In this document: piece by piece, positions 7,818-16,827 of the stretch | How the letters are laid out: the number at the start of each line of letters is the position of its first letter | How positions within the stretch are numbered: position 1 is the stretch's first letter | NCBI GenBank assembly: GCA_029865405.1 | Contig: JAOUGZ010000002.1 | Span: 1-29,294 of the forward strand | Source of the DNA: Betaproteobacteria bacterium | GTDB taxonomy: Bacteria; Pseudomonadota; Gammaproteobacteria; Burkholderiales; SG8-39 | Reading direction: 5' to 3' | Length of the DNA: 29,294 nucleotides | Made by a program: the position numbers and the translations under genes | The notes under the pieces: generated by a model | The model's input: the letters and a program-made list of their open reading frames with translations, nothing else | Databases searched by the model: none | What the model was told of the DNA's origin: nothing

Positions 7818-10553
7818 CTACCATTGCCCCCGCGCCAGCAGCATGTTGTTGATGGTGCCGGCGATCTGCGGCTTGATGGTGGGCCTGGTGGCGAGCGCGC
7901 TGAGGCTCTTCTCCACGTTGGCGAGCGTGGTGGTGTTCGTCACTTTTGCGAAGCTGCCCGACGCGATCGCCAGCACCTGCGCGCCTTCCGTGCCGGGCGT
8001 GACGTCCAGGTTCTTGCTCGCAACGTATTCAGTGGTGTTGACGATCGCCGTGGCGAGGTTCTCCTGCGCGGCCTCGAGCTCCTTCTCCACGTTGGTGCGG
8101 GTCTGCTCGTCGATCCCGGGATCGAGCAGGTTGGTCCGCAGGCGGTCGACTTCCTGGGTGCGGTAGTTCGTCTCGGCGACGCGCAGGTTGAGCAGCGGGT
8201 CGGCGAAGTCGGTCCGCACTCCTGCCGGCGTTGCGGCGCCGGTCCCCTTGGTGGCCGCAACCGCGTCCTTGAAGGCGTCGAAGTACTTCAGGTGCAGCTG
8301 GACGTCGCTCTGCACTTTGGCCACCAGGTCCAGGCGCAGCTTCTCCAGGCCTGCCTTGTCCGGGAGCGGCATCAGACGGATCGGCGGGAACTTGACCAAG
8401 GGCGGCTCTCCGGTCGGCAGCTTGAGCGGCGGGAAGAACGGCGGCAGCGTGAGCGGCGGCAGCGGCGCCGGCGCGTCGCGGCGCTCGCAGCACTGGTAGG
8501 GCAGCATGAAATCGGCGACCACCACCTGGCTCTCGTCGTGCACCAGGACGAACGTGCCGCCGCGCAGGACGCCGGCGCAGTGCTCGAGGCCCGGATGCTC
8601 GCCCAGGTACGCGGCGAGCAGCAGGCGGTCAGCCTCCTTCTCCTCGGCGTCGCGGATGAGCTCGTCGAAGCCGGCGAGCCAGCGCTTCTGCGGGCCGCCG
8701 AGGAAACTGTCGAAGGGCGAGATGTAATTGTCCTTGGTCACCGGCGCCAGCTTGTCGCGCCATTGCACGATCAGCTCGGCGGTGCCGTTCACCTCGGTGA
8801 GCCAGTCCGGCACGGCGGCGTAGCCCGCCTTGCCGAGCTTCTCCTTCACCTTGGCCGCCTGGCCGCCGAGCGCATCCCTCTGCGCCGAGGCGTACTGGAC
8901 CAGGCTGACGTTCGGGCCGACGTCCTCATCCTTGATCTCCTTGCCGGCCGCCGCGGTGATCTGGTTGGCGAAAGCCTTGCCGTACTCGTTCGCCTCGCTT
9001 GCCCCGGCGGCGATGTCCGCACGCATCAGGTGGCGCACCCTGTACAGCTCCAGGAACCGGTGCGGACGGTCGAACACCACGTGCTTGCGTTCCTTGCCAA
9101 TGAGGACCGTCTCGACGTCGATCGGCAGGTTGCGCTGCCTGATCTGATCGCGCAGCAGCGCAGCCGCTTTGCGCGCGTCCCAGCCGAGATGGCCCTCGAT
9201 GCGGAAGAAGTCGAACGCGCCGATCTGCGCGGCGAGCGGGTCGGCGGCGGCGCCGGCGGCGCCGTAGCTCGCGGCGTGCCAGGAATAGTTGTGGCGCTCC
9301 ATGCCGCGCCGCCACAGCACATAGCTCCAGGCGCGGTAGACCGGCAGGTCCTCGCGCAGCGCGTAGTAGAAGGGAATCGCACGCTCCTCGAGGCGCCGGT
9401 CCTCGAACGCGCTGGGGGTGATGCGGATGTCCTGCGCCGTCGCGGGCAGGACGAAGCTGGCGATGAGCGTGTCGATCTTGCGTATCAGGAAGCGCGCCTG
9501 CGCGCGCCGCTCGACACGGTCGCTCACCATCGGCGAGGGGAAGAAGCCGATGCGCTCGGCCGCGCTGCGCAGCGCCGGGTCGAGGCTGCCGAGCACCAGG
9601 TGCTTCGGAAACGCGTCGACGTCCGGGCAGCACACCGCGGAGTCGCCGAACAGCGCCTCGCGGAAGGCGTTGTAGGTTTCCGCCAGGTCCTTGAGGAAGT
9701 CGTAGTAGTACTGGATGCCGCGATCCTTGATGCCGGACTGGATCTTCTCCAGCGTCGCCCGCCAGCGCGGCGCCGGGTCGACCGGCGCGAGGTCCTGCAG
9801 GAACGCCTTGCACGGCGCGTACAGGCCTTCGAGCGTGGTCACGAGTCGCGCGTGCGTGGCAGCGCAGGCCTTGCGGTACAGGGCAGCTAACTCTGCCTCG
9901 GTGTTGACACCCTGCAGGACGACGCGCGCCGCCACCACCGGCTCGGGCAGGCGGCGCGCGGCGCCGTCGGGCGTATCGAGCGGCGCGGCGAGCCCCGCGG
10001 CGTTCTTGCGCTCCACCAGCAGCAGCTTCAGCGTGTGCACCGAGTCCTTGCCGCGGTTGTCGCAGTCGGTGCCGGTGCACAGGTCCTCGTCGCGCAAGGT
10101 GCTCTCCACGTACAGCACTGCCGCCAGCGACTCGGGCGGCTCGCCCTCGCGCGCCTCAAAGCCGGAGAGCGGCAGCGCGCGGCTGTCGCTTTCACCTTCG
10201 CGCACCAGCTCGTAGACGCGGATCATCTGCGTACCGTGGTAGAAGGGATCGTACTTGGGCGCCGAGCTGTCGTACGGCTTGTAACGGTCGTAGAAGGTGG
10301 GCTCGGGCAGGAACACGAGGTCGCCGTCGGTGGTCGTGCCGACCCCCTGGCTCAGGCGCACGCGCTTGCCCTGCAGCGACGGCCACAGCCCGCAGGCGAT
10401 GCCCACACCGAGCAGCGCGACGCGCGACAGGCGCTCCTGGTCATCAAGGTAGCCGGCCAGGCCGTTGAGCTGCTCGGGCGTCAGTACCTGGTCCTTCTCG
10501 AACACCGTGTAGCCGCTCTCGATGGCGTCGAGGTTGCGGAAGCTCTCGGTCAT
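7818..10553 (-). CDS. Conserved eCIS structural protein of unknown function (911 aa)
   Basis: The N-terminus (residues 10-80) has the motif F-x-x-D-Q-V-L-T, then QLNGLAGYLDDQERLSR, GVGIACGLW and GVGTTTDGDLVF. I recall similar openings in large uncharacterised proteins of other eCIS loci. The middle is helical and rich in aromatic residues. Around 705-750 there is a Pro-rich stretch (PPLTLPPFFPPLKLP). The C-terminal 150 residues look like a coiled coil followed by a Thr/Ala-rich end. Several Cys pairs occur (CTGTDC, CC-P, QCC), which is unusual for a cytoplasmic structural protein. It starts at ATG 10553, overlapping the Afp12-like stop by 4 bases (ATGA). Sitting between baseplate and tape measure, it may be a baseplate accessory, cage, plug or fibre-adaptor protein. 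No enzyme motif was seen. Confidence 0.8.
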   Translation of the reverse strand: MTESFRNLDAIESGYTVFEKDQVLTPEQLNGLAGYLDDQERLSRVALLGVGIACGLWPSLQGKRVRLSQGVGTTTDGDLVFLPEPTFYDRYKPYDSSAPKYDPFYHGTQMIRVYELVREGESDSRALPLSGFEAREGEPPESLAAVLYVESTLRDEDLCTGTDCDNRGKDSVHTLKLLLVERKNAAGLAAPLDTPDGAARRLPEPVVAARVVLQGVNTEAELAALYRKACAATHARLVTTLEGLYAPCKAFLQDLAPVDPAPRWRATLEKIQSGIKDRGIQYYYDFLKDLAETYNAFREALFGDSAVCCPDVDAFPKHLVLGSLDPALRSAAERIGFFPSPMVSDRVERRAQARFLIRKIDTLIASFVLPATAQDIRITPSAFEDRRLEERAIPFYYALREDLPVYRAWSYVLWRRGMERHNYSWHAASYGAAGAAADPLAAQIGAFDFFRIEGHLGWDARKAAALLRDQIRQRNLPIDVETVLIGKERKHVVFDRPHRFLELYRVRHLMRADIAAGASEANEYGKAFANQITAAAGKEIKDEDVGPNVSLVQYASAQRDALGGQAAKVKEKLGKAGYAAVPDWLTEVNGTAELIVQWRDKLAPVTKDNYISPFDSFLGGPQKRWLAGFDELIRDAEEKEADRLLLAAYLGEHPGLEHCAGVLRGGTFVLVHDESQVVVADFMLPYQCCERRDAPAPLPPLTLPPFFPPLKLPTGEPPLVKFPPIRLMPLPDKAGLEKLRLDLVAKVQSDVQLHLKYFDAFKDAVAATKGTGAATPAGVRTDFADPLLNLRVAETNYRTQEVDRLRTNLLDPGIDEQTRTNVEKELEAAQENLATAIVNTTEYVASKNLDVTPGTEGAQVLAIASGSFAKVTNTTTLANVEKSLSALATRPTIKPQIAGTINNMLLARGQW

Positions 10554-13117
10554 GGGCCGTCCTCCTTTAGGCTGCCGAGCGCGCTGCGCCCGAGCACGAA
10601 TTTCTCCGAAGCCGCGCAGTCGGCGAGCATCTGCGCGGGATACACGTTCTTCGCCTCGTACAGCGCCTTGCTCAGCGCCGCGAATCTGTCGGCGCGGAAC
10701 GTGGTGTCGCTGCCGTCGAGCAGCGCGCGCCAGGTCTGCCAGGCGCCCTCGACGCGCGCCATGTCCTCGTCCGACACCCAGCAGATCTTGGGGAGCAGGT
10801 GCGCTGGCGTTTCCTGGCGGATCACCTCCTCGGCGAAGCGGCGGAACGCCGGGTCGCGGAAGCGCCGCGCATTGGCCGGCAGCACGATGTGCAGCCGGTA
10901 CGAGTAGGGATCGTCGCCGGCGCAGTCGTCGCCGCAGCCGGGTTCGGCGCAGATCGGCAGGAAAGCGTCGGCCTGCGTGCCGGGCCGAGGCCGCAGCAGG
11001 ATGTTCTCGATGACGCACAGGCGCTCGCTGTGATGCTCGGCGAGCACGGCCTTCAGCTCGTCGATGGCCGCTTCCCTCGCGGCCTCGGTGGCGAAGTACT
11101 CGATGCGGCGCGCCACCACCTCGCCCGTGCCGTCGACAATGTTGAAATAGAACGTACCGTCGTCGGCCTGCCGGCGCTGGTACCCCGCCGCCGTCTCCGC
11201 AAGGGGCAGGGCGCGCTGCAGCTCCTCGATCGCGGCCTCGGGCGAGGGGTAGCGCGTGCTGCTGCTGAGCAGGACGCCTTCGGCGAACCTGCGCCGCAGC
11301 CGGAAGCGGTATTCGTCGATGCCGTCGACATCGCGCTCCTGGTAGATCTCGTAGGTGACCGCGCCCAACGCGAGCAGGTGCGCAAGGCGCTTCTCCAGTC
11401 CCGGCACGTTGCTCCACGCGGGGCCCGCGCTGTAGTCGAAGGCGCGCCCGCGCTCGGCGCCCAGCGCCGGGTAGTCGCGCAGGAAGGCGCACTTCGCGCG
11501 TGCGGTCTCGGCCGGCGTGGCGCCGAACAGCGCGGCGTGGATCGCGAGATAGTCCTGCAGCCGCTCGGCATAGCGCGCGAGCAGGTGGTCCAGAAACCGG
11601 TTGCGTCGCGCGAGCATGTCCTCGCGCGTCTCCGCGAGGCGGTCGAGCAGCGCCTGGATGCGCTCGCGCCAGGCGCCATGGTCTTCCTGCGGGGTGTCTT
11701 CCGGCGGCGACGGGTAGAGCTCACGAAAGCCCGGAACCGACTCCACCGGCTGCGAGAAATAGCTGTGCTCCAGATCGGGCTCGAGCGAGAACAGGGAGCG
11801 TACAGCGGCCAGCTGGGCGAAGGCGTTGGCCAGGATCTGGTCGAAGAACAGCAGGTAGCCCTGGAGCTGGCGCGCCTGCGCGCGGCGCAGCGCGCTCGTG
11901 CCGGGCGGCAGACCGGCCTCGCCGATGCCGTAGAGCGCGGGAAAATGCTGCTGCAGCGATAAGTAGGTGGCGGGGTTGCGGAAGCGGCCGGGTGGTACCT
12001 GCCGCTCGCCCGGCACGCGGCGCGCGTATGCCTGCTCGGCTTCCCGCGCCAGGGTCTCGTACAGCGCCAGCGCTCCGGCGGAGGGCACCGGCATGCTGCC
12101 CTTGTAGAGCACCAGGCGGGAGTGCGCCGCGTCGAGCGTGGCGCGCTTGAGGGGCTGGACGGTGATTTCCCATTTGGTCTCGGCCGGTGCCGCCCCGCCT
12201 TCCTCCAGGCGCGGGCGCAGCACGATCTCGCGCACCGCGCGCACGCCCTCGACGTCCATTACCTCGCCGGCGATGTCGGACAGGCGCAGCACGCTGCGCA
12301 GCTCCGCGGCGGCGAGCTCGCGCGCGTCGATGAAGCCGTTGTCGGGCGCCGGTCCTTCGAAGACATCAGGGTCGTCCCCGGGCACCTTGTCGCGCGTGTA
12401 GCGCGGCACGCCGGGACGCAGGTAGCGCTGTACGGCGAGCAGCACGCGCGCGTGCACCTGCGCCGGGTCGGCGTCCGGCGCGAGCTCGATCTCGGCGCAC
12501 AGCACGAAAGGCTGCGTCTCGACCTCGGCGATTTCGACGAAGTCTTCGCACAGGTTTCGGTTGGCCTGCAGCCGCACCTTGACCGCCTGCAGGATCGCAT
12601 GCTTGGCTTCCGGCGGGGCATATTCGTCGGCGCACTCGATGCGCACGCCGTGCAGCCCGCGCAGCGCGACGCGGCGGACGCCTGGCAGTCCGGGATCCTC
12701 GTGCAGCAGCCGCCCCTCGACGGGGTCGGCGTAATACGCGGGCTCGACCGCGAAGACCCAGGCATTGCGCACCCCGGGCACGTCGATCGTCAGCTTGCGG
12801 TAGTCGAGCTCGGTGAGCGGCCGGTTGGGCAGGAGCTCGCGCGGGCCGAAGAAGTGCGTCGCCAGGCTGCGCTCGTTGTCCTGCGCGGTGGCGAGCAAGT
12901 CCTCGACCGGGTGGAACGCGCGATAGCAAAGGTCGGTGATGGCGTAGCAGACCTGCTCGAGCGCGGTGATGCCGGGATCGTGGATGTTGTGGTCGCTCCA
13001 CTGCTCGTGCGCATAGGCGCGTACTCGGTCCAGCCCGTGGTCGAACAATGGCGCGGGGTCGAGGCCCGGCGCCAGCGCCTGCGGCTTGCGGACCGTTCCC
13101 TCGGAGAGCGCGCTCAT
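10550..13117 (-). CDS. eCIS baseplate protein, Afp12/Pvc12-like
   Basis: An 855-aa second baseplate wedge component. The N-terminus has the typical segment around residues 33-70: an aromatic helix, then DHNIHDPGITALEQVCYAITDLCYR, in which the H-D-P-G-I-T block is diagnostic. Later parts contain the expected FRNPATYLSLQQHFPALYGIG, the QARQLQGYLLFFDQILAN helix and the LENILLRP-type strand (VIENILLRPRP). The C-terminus carries LPANARRFRDPAFRRF and a repeated HLLPKICWV segment. These match Afp12-type proteins that pair with Afp11 in the hexameric baseplate. The ATG at 13117 overlaps the Afp11-like stop by 4 bases (ATGA), and its own stop overlaps the next gene in the same way. Confidence 0.9.
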   Translation of the reverse strand: MSALSEGTVRKPQALAPGLDPAPLFDHGLDRVRAYAHEQWSDHNIHDPGITALEQVCYAITDLCYRAFHPVEDLLATAQDNERSLATHFFGPRELLPNRPLTELDYRKLTIDVPGVRNAWVFAVEPAYYADPVEGRLLHEDPGLPGVRRVALRGLHGVRIECADEYAPPEAKHAILQAVKVRLQANRNLCEDFVEIAEVETQPFVLCAEIELAPDADPAQVHARVLLAVQRYLRPGVPRYTRDKVPGDDPDVFEGPAPDNGFIDARELAAAELRSVLRLSDIAGEVMDVEGVRAVREIVLRPRLEEGGAAPAETKWEITVQPLKRATLDAAHSRLVLYKGSMPVPSAGALALYETLAREAEQAYARRVPGERQVPPGRFRNPATYLSLQQHFPALYGIGEAGLPPGTSALRRAQARQLQGYLLFFDQILANAFAQLAAVRSLFSLEPDLEHSYFSQPVESVPGFRELYPSPPEDTPQEDHGAWRERIQALLDRLAETREDMLARRNRFLDHLLARYAERLQDYLAIHAALFGATPAETARAKCAFLRDYPALGAERGRAFDYSAGPAWSNVPGLEKRLAHLLALGAVTYEIYQERDVDGIDEYRFRLRRRFAEGVLLSSSTRYPSPEAAIEELQRALPLAETAAGYQRRQADDGTFYFNIVDGTGEVVARRIEYFATEAAREAAIDELKAVLAEHHSERLCVIENILLRPRPGTQADAFLPICAEPGCGDDCAGDDPYSYRLHIVLPANARRFRDPAFRRFAEEVIRQETPAHLLPKICWVSDEDMARVEGAWQTWRALLDGSDTTFRADRFAALSKALYEAKNVYPAQMLADCAASEKFVLGRSALGSLKEDGP

Positions 13118-16110
13118 GGCACCGGCCGGATGTCGTGCGTCGCGTCGGACACCAGGATGGCGTCGGGTGCGCCGGCGCGCGCCTCGCTCACGTCGGCCGC
13201 ATCCTCCGGCGTGCCGCGCAGGTGATACATGCGGAAGTCGGCGACGTAGTCGACGTACGGCAGCTCCTCGACGAAGTCGAGCAGCGCGGACTTGTAGACC
13301 GCGCCGCCGAAGGAGAGCTCGCGGCCGAGGTCGCACATCCATGGCGAAAGGTGGGCAACCAGCGCCTCGCTCACCTTGCCGCAGTAGTAGTTGAACTCGA
13401 AGCCCGGACGCAGGCGCAGCCGGAAGTCCAGCCGCACGCGCTCGTAGCGCGGGTTGCGCGCCTGCACGTCGACGCGCATCGGGGCGCGCGCCCGCAGGTG
13501 CCGCTCGATGCGGTTCAGCGTGGCGGCGTCGGCGCGCGGCTGCAGGGGGTCGACTGCGACGCGCCGGCGCAGGTCGGGCACCACCACGACCAGTACGCGC
13601 CCCGGCGTGAGCCACGCGCCGTTGCTCGCCGAGTGCGGCAGGCATTTCACCTTGCGCACTTCCGGAAAGGCAGCCAGCACCGTGCGCTCGTAGTCCCAGG
13701 CAGTGATGCAGCGGCCGCGATGGCGCAGCCGCTCGGCGGCGCGCAGGTTGAGGTGGGCTTGCGACTCGAGCGTCGTGCCGCCGTAGGTGGCGAAAGGCTG
13801 CGTGACCGACTTGACTGACGCCACCGGAGTCTTGAGCTTGGCGATGCTGCCCGCGGGCAGCGGCGTCCACAGCCGGCCGGCCTCGCCGCCCGTGCGCCGC
13901 TCCACCTCGATGGCGTTGGCCGCGACGCCGACCAGCGCACACACCGCGCCCGCCTGCCGGCGCGCCGCGGCCTTGAGCCACAGCAGCCCGGCGGGCAGCA
14001 TGCTGTTCACTGTGCCGGCTTGCGGCGGGATGGTCGCCTGTACGATGCCGGTGGCAAGGAAGCCGTCCGTGCCGTCGCGCAGCCCGTCGCCGCCCGCGAG
14101 CGGCTTCCAGTAGTTGTCGCACAGCACCGCCCAGTGCACCGGCGGGGGCTCGGCGTCCGGATCGGCGCTGCCTTCGGCGACTTTGAAGAGCAGGCTCACG
14201 CTGTCGCCCGCCTCTAGGCCGCTCAGCCCGATGAGCAGCTCGCCGTTGTCCTCGTACGGCGGCAGCAGCGGCACGCGCGGGTCGTCGACGGCGAGCTGGC
14301 GGCGCAGCCAGGCATGTTCGCGCCGCTGCCCGAAGGCGCCCACGTGGAAGAACTGCAACTCGTCGTCGGCAAAGGTGGTGTCGTCGTCGAGGCGCACGGT
14401 TCCCGAGGTCGCCTTGTACGAGAGCACCACCTCGCGCAGCGTGGGTGTGTAAGGCTCGAAGGTGAGCGCCCGGCCCTGCAGCAGCTTCGCGCGGTACTCG
14501 GCGTGACGGAAGTCGTTCGCCAGGCTCAGCGTGACGAAGCCGGCGCGCGGCTGCGGCGCCGCGGCGGCACCGAAGTGAAGCACCGGCTTCCTCCACAGCT
14601 CGCGCTGTACCGCCGTTACTGCCCAGCGGCTGCGTCCGGCGGCGAGCGCGCGCACATGCAGCGCGCGCGCCCGGCCGGGCCTTGGCGGCTCGGGCGGCGC
14701 CGCGCCCGGCGCGAAGCGCAGCTCCACCTTGTCCTGCTCGCGCGGCTGGAATAGCAGGAATCCGGCGCCGCCGAGCGTTTCCTGCCCGGCGGCGTCGCGC
14801 AACACGACATTCACGGTGAAGTCGCTCTCGGTGCGCTTGACATCGTAGTCGGCGTAGATCGCGGCCAGATCGGTCCCCGGCAATCCCAGCCAGTGCAGCT
14901 CGAGCTTCAGCTCGGCAAGCCTTTTCGACAGCGCCTCGGGGTAGCCGACGAGGAAGCGCGACCCCGGCACCGGCTGCGGGCCGAAAGGCTGGAAGGCGCG
15001 CCGAGCGTCGAGCGGGCCGGCGTCCCCCTCGAGCTCGAGCGAGCGCACGCCCTGCGCCACTACTTCCAGGCTCGCCGCGCGCACCGCCAGCGGCCTCAGC
15101 GCCGCGTAGCCGTGCGGACCGTCGTCCCTCAGCAGCACCTGCAGCACCGGCGCGTTCGCCGCAAAGGCGTGCTGGTGCTTCGCTGAGTCGTAGTCGACCA
15201 CGGGCTCCTCGCCCGCGCCGACCGCGAAGGAGAGCGAGAGCCGGGCTGTGTCGAGCGTCACCTCTGGCAGATAGGGGCCGAGCCAGCCCTGCGGGCCGGT
15301 GAGGAAGCACTCGAAGCGCTCCTGCAGCGCCTGCGCGACCGGCGGAGCGTCCAGCTCTACGATCAGCGTCACCTGCCGCGCGCCCTCTTTGAGTCGCAGC
15401 ACCGGCGCGGCGACCGCAAAGCCGATGGGCGCGGCGGGAAGGGCGGCATGCCCGAAGGGCCGCCAGCCCTGCTGGGCGCCCTGCAGCGGAGCGCCGAGGC
15501 CGTCGGCCGAGTCGGCTCGCGGTGCGAAGCGCACGGTGCTCCCCTCGGCAGGATCGACGAACACCGAGTGCAGCGCTTCCACCTTGGCATGGCGCAGGAC
15601 CGTTTCGCCGAGCGGCGCATACAGCCGCTCGCCGCCGCTCGCGTCCTTGCCGGCCGAGAAGGCGTGGCCGGGATGCAGGGCGGTGCGCGCCGCGCCCTTC
15701 TTCAGCTCGATCACCAGGTGCGCGCGGTCGGGGCGCGGCGCCAGGGGCGAGAAGCCGAGCACGCGCCGGTAGAAGAACTCCAGGTGGCGCGCGGTGATGC
15801 CGTTCATCATGCTGCGCGGAATGCGGTAGAGCTTGAGGAAGGCGGCGAAAAGCGCGAGGTGCGGCGCGGACTTGCCGTCGCGGCTGCCCGGCAGCGCGCC
15901 GGCGAAGAAGGGCGCCCAGTCGCCCGCGGGCTGCGTCACGCCGTTGTGCGTTTCGATGAACTGCAGCTCGCCTGCCAGCCGCTGCGCGTAGGCGAGGAGC
16001 TCGCGCGCGGAGCGCTCCTCGAGGCCGATGAAATGCGGCGCCAGGCCCTCGGGAGGGCGGCCCTCCTGGGTCTGGCCCGGGCGCGCGGTCAGGCTTTCGA
16101 CGATGTCCAT
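13114..16110 (-). CDS. eCIS baseplate J-like protein, Afp11-like
   Basis: A 998-aa protein, the usual size of Afp11. The diagnostic part is C-terminal (about 775-960): LRHRGRCITAWDYERTVLAAFPEVRKVKCL, the classic gpJ/gp6-type segment, then a VLVVVVPDL strand and a ferredoxin-like repeat. It forms the baseplate wedge around the spike hub. I chose ATG at 16110 (MDIVESL). It overlaps the gp25 gene by 22 bases; longer in-frame starts lie wholly inside gp25 and PAAR. The stop overlaps the Afp12-like start by 4 bases. The middle of the protein (residues 250-750) is beta-rich and has no recognised domain. Confidence 0.92.
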   Translation of the reverse strand: MDIVESLTARPGQTQEGRPPEGLAPHFIGLEERSARELLAYAQRLAGELQFIETHNGVTQPAGDWAPFFAGALPGSRDGKSAPHLALFAAFLKLYRIPRSMMNGITARHLEFFYRRVLGFSPLAPRPDRAHLVIELKKGAARTALHPGHAFSAGKDASGGERLYAPLGETVLRHAKVEALHSVFVDPAEGSTVRFAPRADSADGLGAPLQGAQQGWRPFGHAALPAAPIGFAVAAPVLRLKEGARQVTLIVELDAPPVAQALQERFECFLTGPQGWLGPYLPEVTLDTARLSLSFAVGAGEEPVVDYDSAKHQHAFAANAPVLQVLLRDDGPHGYAALRPLAVRAASLEVVAQGVRSLELEGDAGPLDARRAFQPFGPQPVPGSRFLVGYPEALSKRLAELKLELHWLGLPGTDLAAIYADYDVKRTESDFTVNVVLRDAAGQETLGGAGFLLFQPREQDKVELRFAPGAAPPEPPRPGRARALHVRALAAGRSRWAVTAVQRELWRKPVLHFGAAAAPQPRAGFVTLSLANDFRHAEYRAKLLQGRALTFEPYTPTLREVVLSYKATSGTVRLDDDTTFADDELQFFHVGAFGQRREHAWLRRQLAVDDPRVPLLPPYEDNGELLIGLSGLEAGDSVSLLFKVAEGSADPDAEPPPVHWAVLCDNYWKPLAGGDGLRDGTDGFLATGIVQATIPPQAGTVNSMLPAGLLWLKAAARRQAGAVCALVGVAANAIEVERRTGGEAGRLWTPLPAGSIAKLKTPVASVKSVTQPFATYGGTTLESQAHLNLRAAERLRHRGRCITAWDYERTVLAAFPEVRKVKCLPHSASNGAWLTPGRVLVVVVPDLRRRVAVDPLQPRADAATLNRIERHLRARAPMRVDVQARNPRYERVRLDFRLRLRPGFEFNYYCGKVSEALVAHLSPWMCDLGRELSFGGAVYKSALLDFVEELPYVDYVADFRMYHLRGTPEDAADVSEARAGAPDAILVSDATHDIRPVP

Positions 16111-16541
16111 GACAGGGCGCGCGCCGCCGAGCGCACCATCTCGTTGCTGCCGCGGCCGTCGCGGTAGAACGGGAACACCAGGTTGTAGCGCGAGTTGGTG
16201 GCGCGCACTTTGTACTCGAGCTCGATGTAGAGCTCGCCCGAACCCGGGTCGCCGCTCGCCACGCGCAGCGTCAGCGGCTCGACGCGCGGCTCGTAGACCA
16301 GGATGGCGATCTTCACGCGCTCCTCCAGCAGTGTGCGCATCGTGGTGCTCATGGACTCGAACAGCAGCTCCTGCATGTCCAGGCCGTACTTCGGCTGCAG
16401 CAGCCGTTCGCCGAGTTGGGTGCCGAAAAGGATGCGCAGGCTCTCCAAGATGTCGCGCTCGTCCTCGACCATGGCGACGCCTGCGGACCCGCGGTCGAAG
16501 TCCGGCGGGAAGCTCCAGCCCCGGCCGAGGAACGCGCTCAT
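16089..16541 (-). CDS. gp25-like baseplate protein (Afp9-like)
   Basis: A 150-aa gpW/gp25 family protein, a conserved baseplate wedge component that connects baseplate and sheath and nucleates sheath polymerisation. It contains the family features: an N-terminal GRGWSFPPDF, the VEDERDILESLRILFGT helix carrying the acidic EDE-type motif, a P-x-Y-G-L-D-M-Q-E-L-L-F-E segment, and a VKIAILVYEPRVE beta strand. The ATG at 16541 overlaps the PAAR stop by 4 bases. The C-terminal tail (RSAARALSWTSSKA) is encoded in the overlap with the Afp11-like gene. Confidence 0.93.
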   Translation of the reverse strand: MSAFLGRGWSFPPDFDRGSAGVAMVEDERDILESLRILFGTQLGERLLQPKYGLDMQELLFESMSTTMRTLLEERVKIAILVYEPRVEPLTLRVASGDPGSGELYIELEYKVRATNSRYNLVFPFYRDGRGSNEMVRSAARALSWTSSKA

Positions 16542-16816
16542 CCGGCGATCTGCACTGTGGGATCGCCGGCGGCCACCATCGCGCCGCAGCCGCAGGCGTC
16601 ACTGGTGCGCAGCGCCGGCCGCCCGCCGATCAGCACGCTCGCGCTGCCCATGGGAAACGGGCTCACCGGCGGATGCGAGCTCGAGCCGAGCGGGCAGGCG
16701 TGCAGGTCGCCGGCGACCGCCGCGGGCAGTCCGCCGACCGTCACGTTGGACGCGCCCGGACCGGTGATGCTGCCGCCGTGGTTGCTGGTGTCGCCGACGC
16801 GCGCAGCCGCAGGCAT
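16538..16816 (-). CDS. PAAR-repeat spike tip protein (Afp10-like)
   Basis: A 92-aa PAAR protein that caps the VgrG-like spike with a sharp cone. It has a typical start, MPAAARVGDTSNHGG, followed by repeated beta-turn motifs TGPG-x-x-NVTVGGLPAA and ADLHACPL-like, ending in an alternating Cys-x-Cys-Gly (CGCGAMVAAGDPTVQIAG). His37, Cys39 and the later Cys residues are candidates for the metal site of PAAR tips. There is no C-terminal toxin extension. The start is ATG at 16816, 11 bases after the spike stop. The stop overlaps gp25 by 4 bases. Confidence 0.95.
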   Translation of the reverse strand: MPAAARVGDTSNHGGSITGPGASNVTVGGLPAAVAGDLHACPLGSSSHPPVSPFPMGSASVLIGGRPALRTSDACGCGAMVAAGDPTVQIAG

Positions 16817-16827
16817 CGCTCAGGCCC

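Noticed and set aside
7380..9890. Long plus-strand open frame (836 codons)
   Set aside because: It is opposite the tape-measure and 911-aa genes and has the Arg/Gln/Leu-rich make-up of a mirror frame.
7818..11492. Fusion of the 911-aa protein with upstream residues
   Set aside because: The extra N-terminal part is out-of-frame Afp12-like coding sequence. The ATG at 10553 with a 4-base overlap is far better.
10550..15310. A single 1586-aa giant protein
   Set aside because: The long frame only arises by reading upstream past the real ATG at 13117 into the Afp11-like gene in another frame. The two genes have separate, recognised domains.
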